From Pseudomonadota bacterium (GTDB taxonomy: Bacteria > SAR324 > NAC60-12): a stretch of 14,398 nucleotides of DNA. Positions 12,956 to 14,398 of this stretch are shown here, piece by piece. A program made the translations under genes and the position numbers. Location: positions 1 through 14,398 of the forward strand of contig JACNKY010000237.1 of the NCBI GenBank assembly GCA_014381795.1, read 5' to 3'. The notes under the pieces were generated by a model. The model saw only the letters and a program-made list of their open reading frames with translations. It did no database searches and was not told where the DNA came from. Each line of letters opens with the position of its first letter. The first letter of the stretch is position 1.

Positions 12956-14398
12956 ATGAGTAAATCTCCTGATCCTGAATTAGAAACCGATGATGATCCT
13001 CAAGAGGAAGTAATAGAAATAGATGGAGACAGTTTAGAGACAATCACTGAAGAAAAAGCACTCGTCATTAGTGAAGATGTTTTTCCGGATTCACTGCTAA
13101 TTGTGCCACTCTATGATCGTCCGCTTTTCCCAAAAATGCTGCTGCCGGTTATCATTTCTGATGAAAAACTGGAAAAAGTATTAGAGGATGAATTAAAAGG
13201 ACCTTTGAAATATGTAGGTCTGGTTTACAGTTATGAAGCTGATGGGCAGAATGACGAGACTGAAGCAGAAAATATTCCGGACAACCTGGCAAATATAGGA
13301 GCAGTTGGCAGGATAGTACAGGCATCAAAGCATGGTAATGATCCGATGCATATAATAGTGCAGGTCATGGAACGCTTTGAAATTCTAGAAATAATTGCTG
13401 AAGATCCTGTCTACAGAGCAAAAGTAAAATATCTTCAGGATACAGAAGACCAAAAATCTGAATATGAATTAAAAGCCTTTTCCGTTTCAATTATCAATTT
13501 CATCAAAGAACTGGTTCAGTTAAATCCATTGTTTAAGGAAGAGTTAGGTATGTTGATGGGACGTATTAACCTCAAAGATCCAGCAACACTTGCTGACTTT
13601 GCGGCATCCATGACAACTGCATCCGGAAAAGAATTGCAGGAAATATTGGAAACAATGAGCATCAAGGAACGCATTGAAAAAGCCTTAAATTTGCTGAGAC
13701 ATGAACTAGAAGTTGCAAAACTTCAGGTAAAAATTTCTCAGCGTGTAGAAGATCGTATGTCTCAACAACAGCGTGAATTTTTCCTGCGTGAACAGCTAAA
13801 AGAAATTAAAAAAGAGTTAGGCATCACAAAAGAAGGTTCAGAAAGTGAGACCGAAAAATTTGAAGCACGCATAAAGAAACTAAAACTTAGTGAAGAAGCA
13901 AAAGAGCGTATTGAAGAAGAATTGGATAAAATGCGTTTAATCGAACCTTCATCTCCTGAATATCATGTTACCCGAACTTATCTGGACTGGCTGACAATTT
14001 TACCGTGGGGTATTTACAGTAAAGATGTATTCAACATCCAGCGTGCAGCAAGAATTCTAAATCGTGACCACTATGGTTTAAAGGATGTTAAAGACCGTAT
14101 ACTCGAACTGATCTCTGTGGGGATCATAAACGGAGACCTTGCTGGTTCAATAGTTTTGCTGGTTGGTCCTCCTGGAACAGGAAAAACATCTGTGGGTCAG
14201 TCTATTGCCAGAGCAATTGGACGTAAATTTTACCGCTTTTCTCTAGGCGGCATGCGTGATGAAGCTGAAATAAAAGGGCATCGCCGGACATACATCGGTG
14301 CGCTTCCCGGAAAATTTATTAATGCAGTCAAAACCTCTAAAACGGCTAATCCAGTAATCATGCTGGATGAAGTAGATAAAATCGGTGCAAGTTTTCAG
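12956..14398 (+). CDS. lon: ATP-dependent protease Lon (3' truncated by window)
   Basis: Lon is a cytoplasmic AAA+ serine protease degrading misfolded and regulatory proteins. The frame is open from ATG 12956 to the last base (481 codons), so sensor elements and the Ser-Lys protease domain lie outside the window. Residues ~1-45 are an acidic, probably disordered head ([20 protein letters not shown]) that E. coli Lon lacks. The Lon N-terminal substrate-binding domain begins at [19 protein letters not shown] (about 49) and runs to about 250. A long helical or coiled-coil stretch follows with the family signature [20 protein letters not shown]. The AAA+ module contains [10 protein letters not shown], Walker A GPPGTGKT (404-411), [26 protein letters not shown] and Walker [10 protein letters not shown] (467-475, catalytic D471-E472). 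No Shine-Dalgarno is visible; the ATG follows an A-rich stretch. A palindrome 67 bases upstream may regulate it. Confidence 0.96.
   Translation, partial: MSKSPDPELETDDDPQEEVIEIDGDSLETITEEKALVISEDVFPDSLLIVPLYDRPLFPKMLLPVIISDEKLEKVLEDELKGPLKYVGLVYSYEADGQNDETEAENIPDNLANIGAVGRIVQASKHGNDPMHIIVQVMERFEILEIIAEDPVYRAKVKYLQDTEDQKSEYELKAFSVSIINFIKELVQLNPLFKEELGMLMGRINLKDPATLADFAASMTTASGKELQEILETMSIKERIEKALNLLRHELEVAKLQVKISQRVEDRMSQQQREFFLREQLKEIKKELGITKEGSESETEKFEARIKKLKLSEEAKERIEEELDKMRLIEPSSPEYHVTRTYLDWLTILPWGIYSKDVFNIQRAARILNRDHYGLKDVKDRILELISVGIINGDLAGSIVLLVGPPGTGKTSVGQSIARAIGRKFYRFSLGGMRDEAEIKGHRRTYIGALPGKFINAVKTSKTANPVIMLDEVDKIGASFQ

Overview
The window looks like a chromosomal stretch from a flagellated, Gram-negative-type (diderm) bacterium with an AT-leaning genome. 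All recognised genes are on the + strand. The evidence for a diderm is a lipoprotein-type lytic transglycosylase, cleavable signal peptides, the MEP isoprenoid pathway (ispE) and the flagellar export proteins FliO, FliP and FliQ. The thioredoxin resembles those common in Bacteroidetes, while the flagellar and lon genes have a more proteobacterial or deltaproteobacterial/SAR324-like flavour. I cannot fix the phylum from sequence alone. Shine-Dalgarno motifs are clear before some genes (fliL, the second fliL, fliO) and absent before many others.

Layout. 1-729 is the 3' end of pyruvate phosphate dikinase. 868-1239 is a thioredoxin. About 1474-2814 is an exported protein of unknown function, built around an 18-residue tandem repeat whose last copies are identical at DNA level. 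2815-3231 is a 417-base non-coding stretch with a candidate promoter and a leader hairpin for pckA (3232-4830, ATP-dependent PEP carboxykinase). 4984-8351 is a tightly packed group: an M24 Xaa-Pro aminopeptidase, ispE abutting it with no gap, and a small lipoprotein with a lytic-transglycosylase (SLT) domain overlapping ispE by a few bases. 8352-8637 is non-coding and holds a hairpin and a degenerate palindromic repeat.

8638-12760 is a flagellar cluster: fliL, a second fliL-like gene, fliN, fliO, fliP, fliQ. It encodes the stator-associated FliL proteins, a C-ring subunit and core export-gate components. The usual fliM is not between fliL and fliN, and fliR does not follow fliQ. After a 195-base gap with several inverted repeats comes lon (12956 to the window end, 3' truncated), the ATP-dependent protease.

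How the genes fit together: PpdK and PckA both act at the PEP-pyruvate-oxaloacetate node. The aminopeptidase/ispE/transglycosylase trio looks like one transcription unit of housekeeping functions. The flagellar genes form their own unit. I see no defence system, CRISPR array, tRNA, rRNA or insertion sequence. The least explained items are the 18-residue repeat protein, the second FliL with a signal-peptide-like N-terminus, and the oversized FliO with an extra periplasmic domain.
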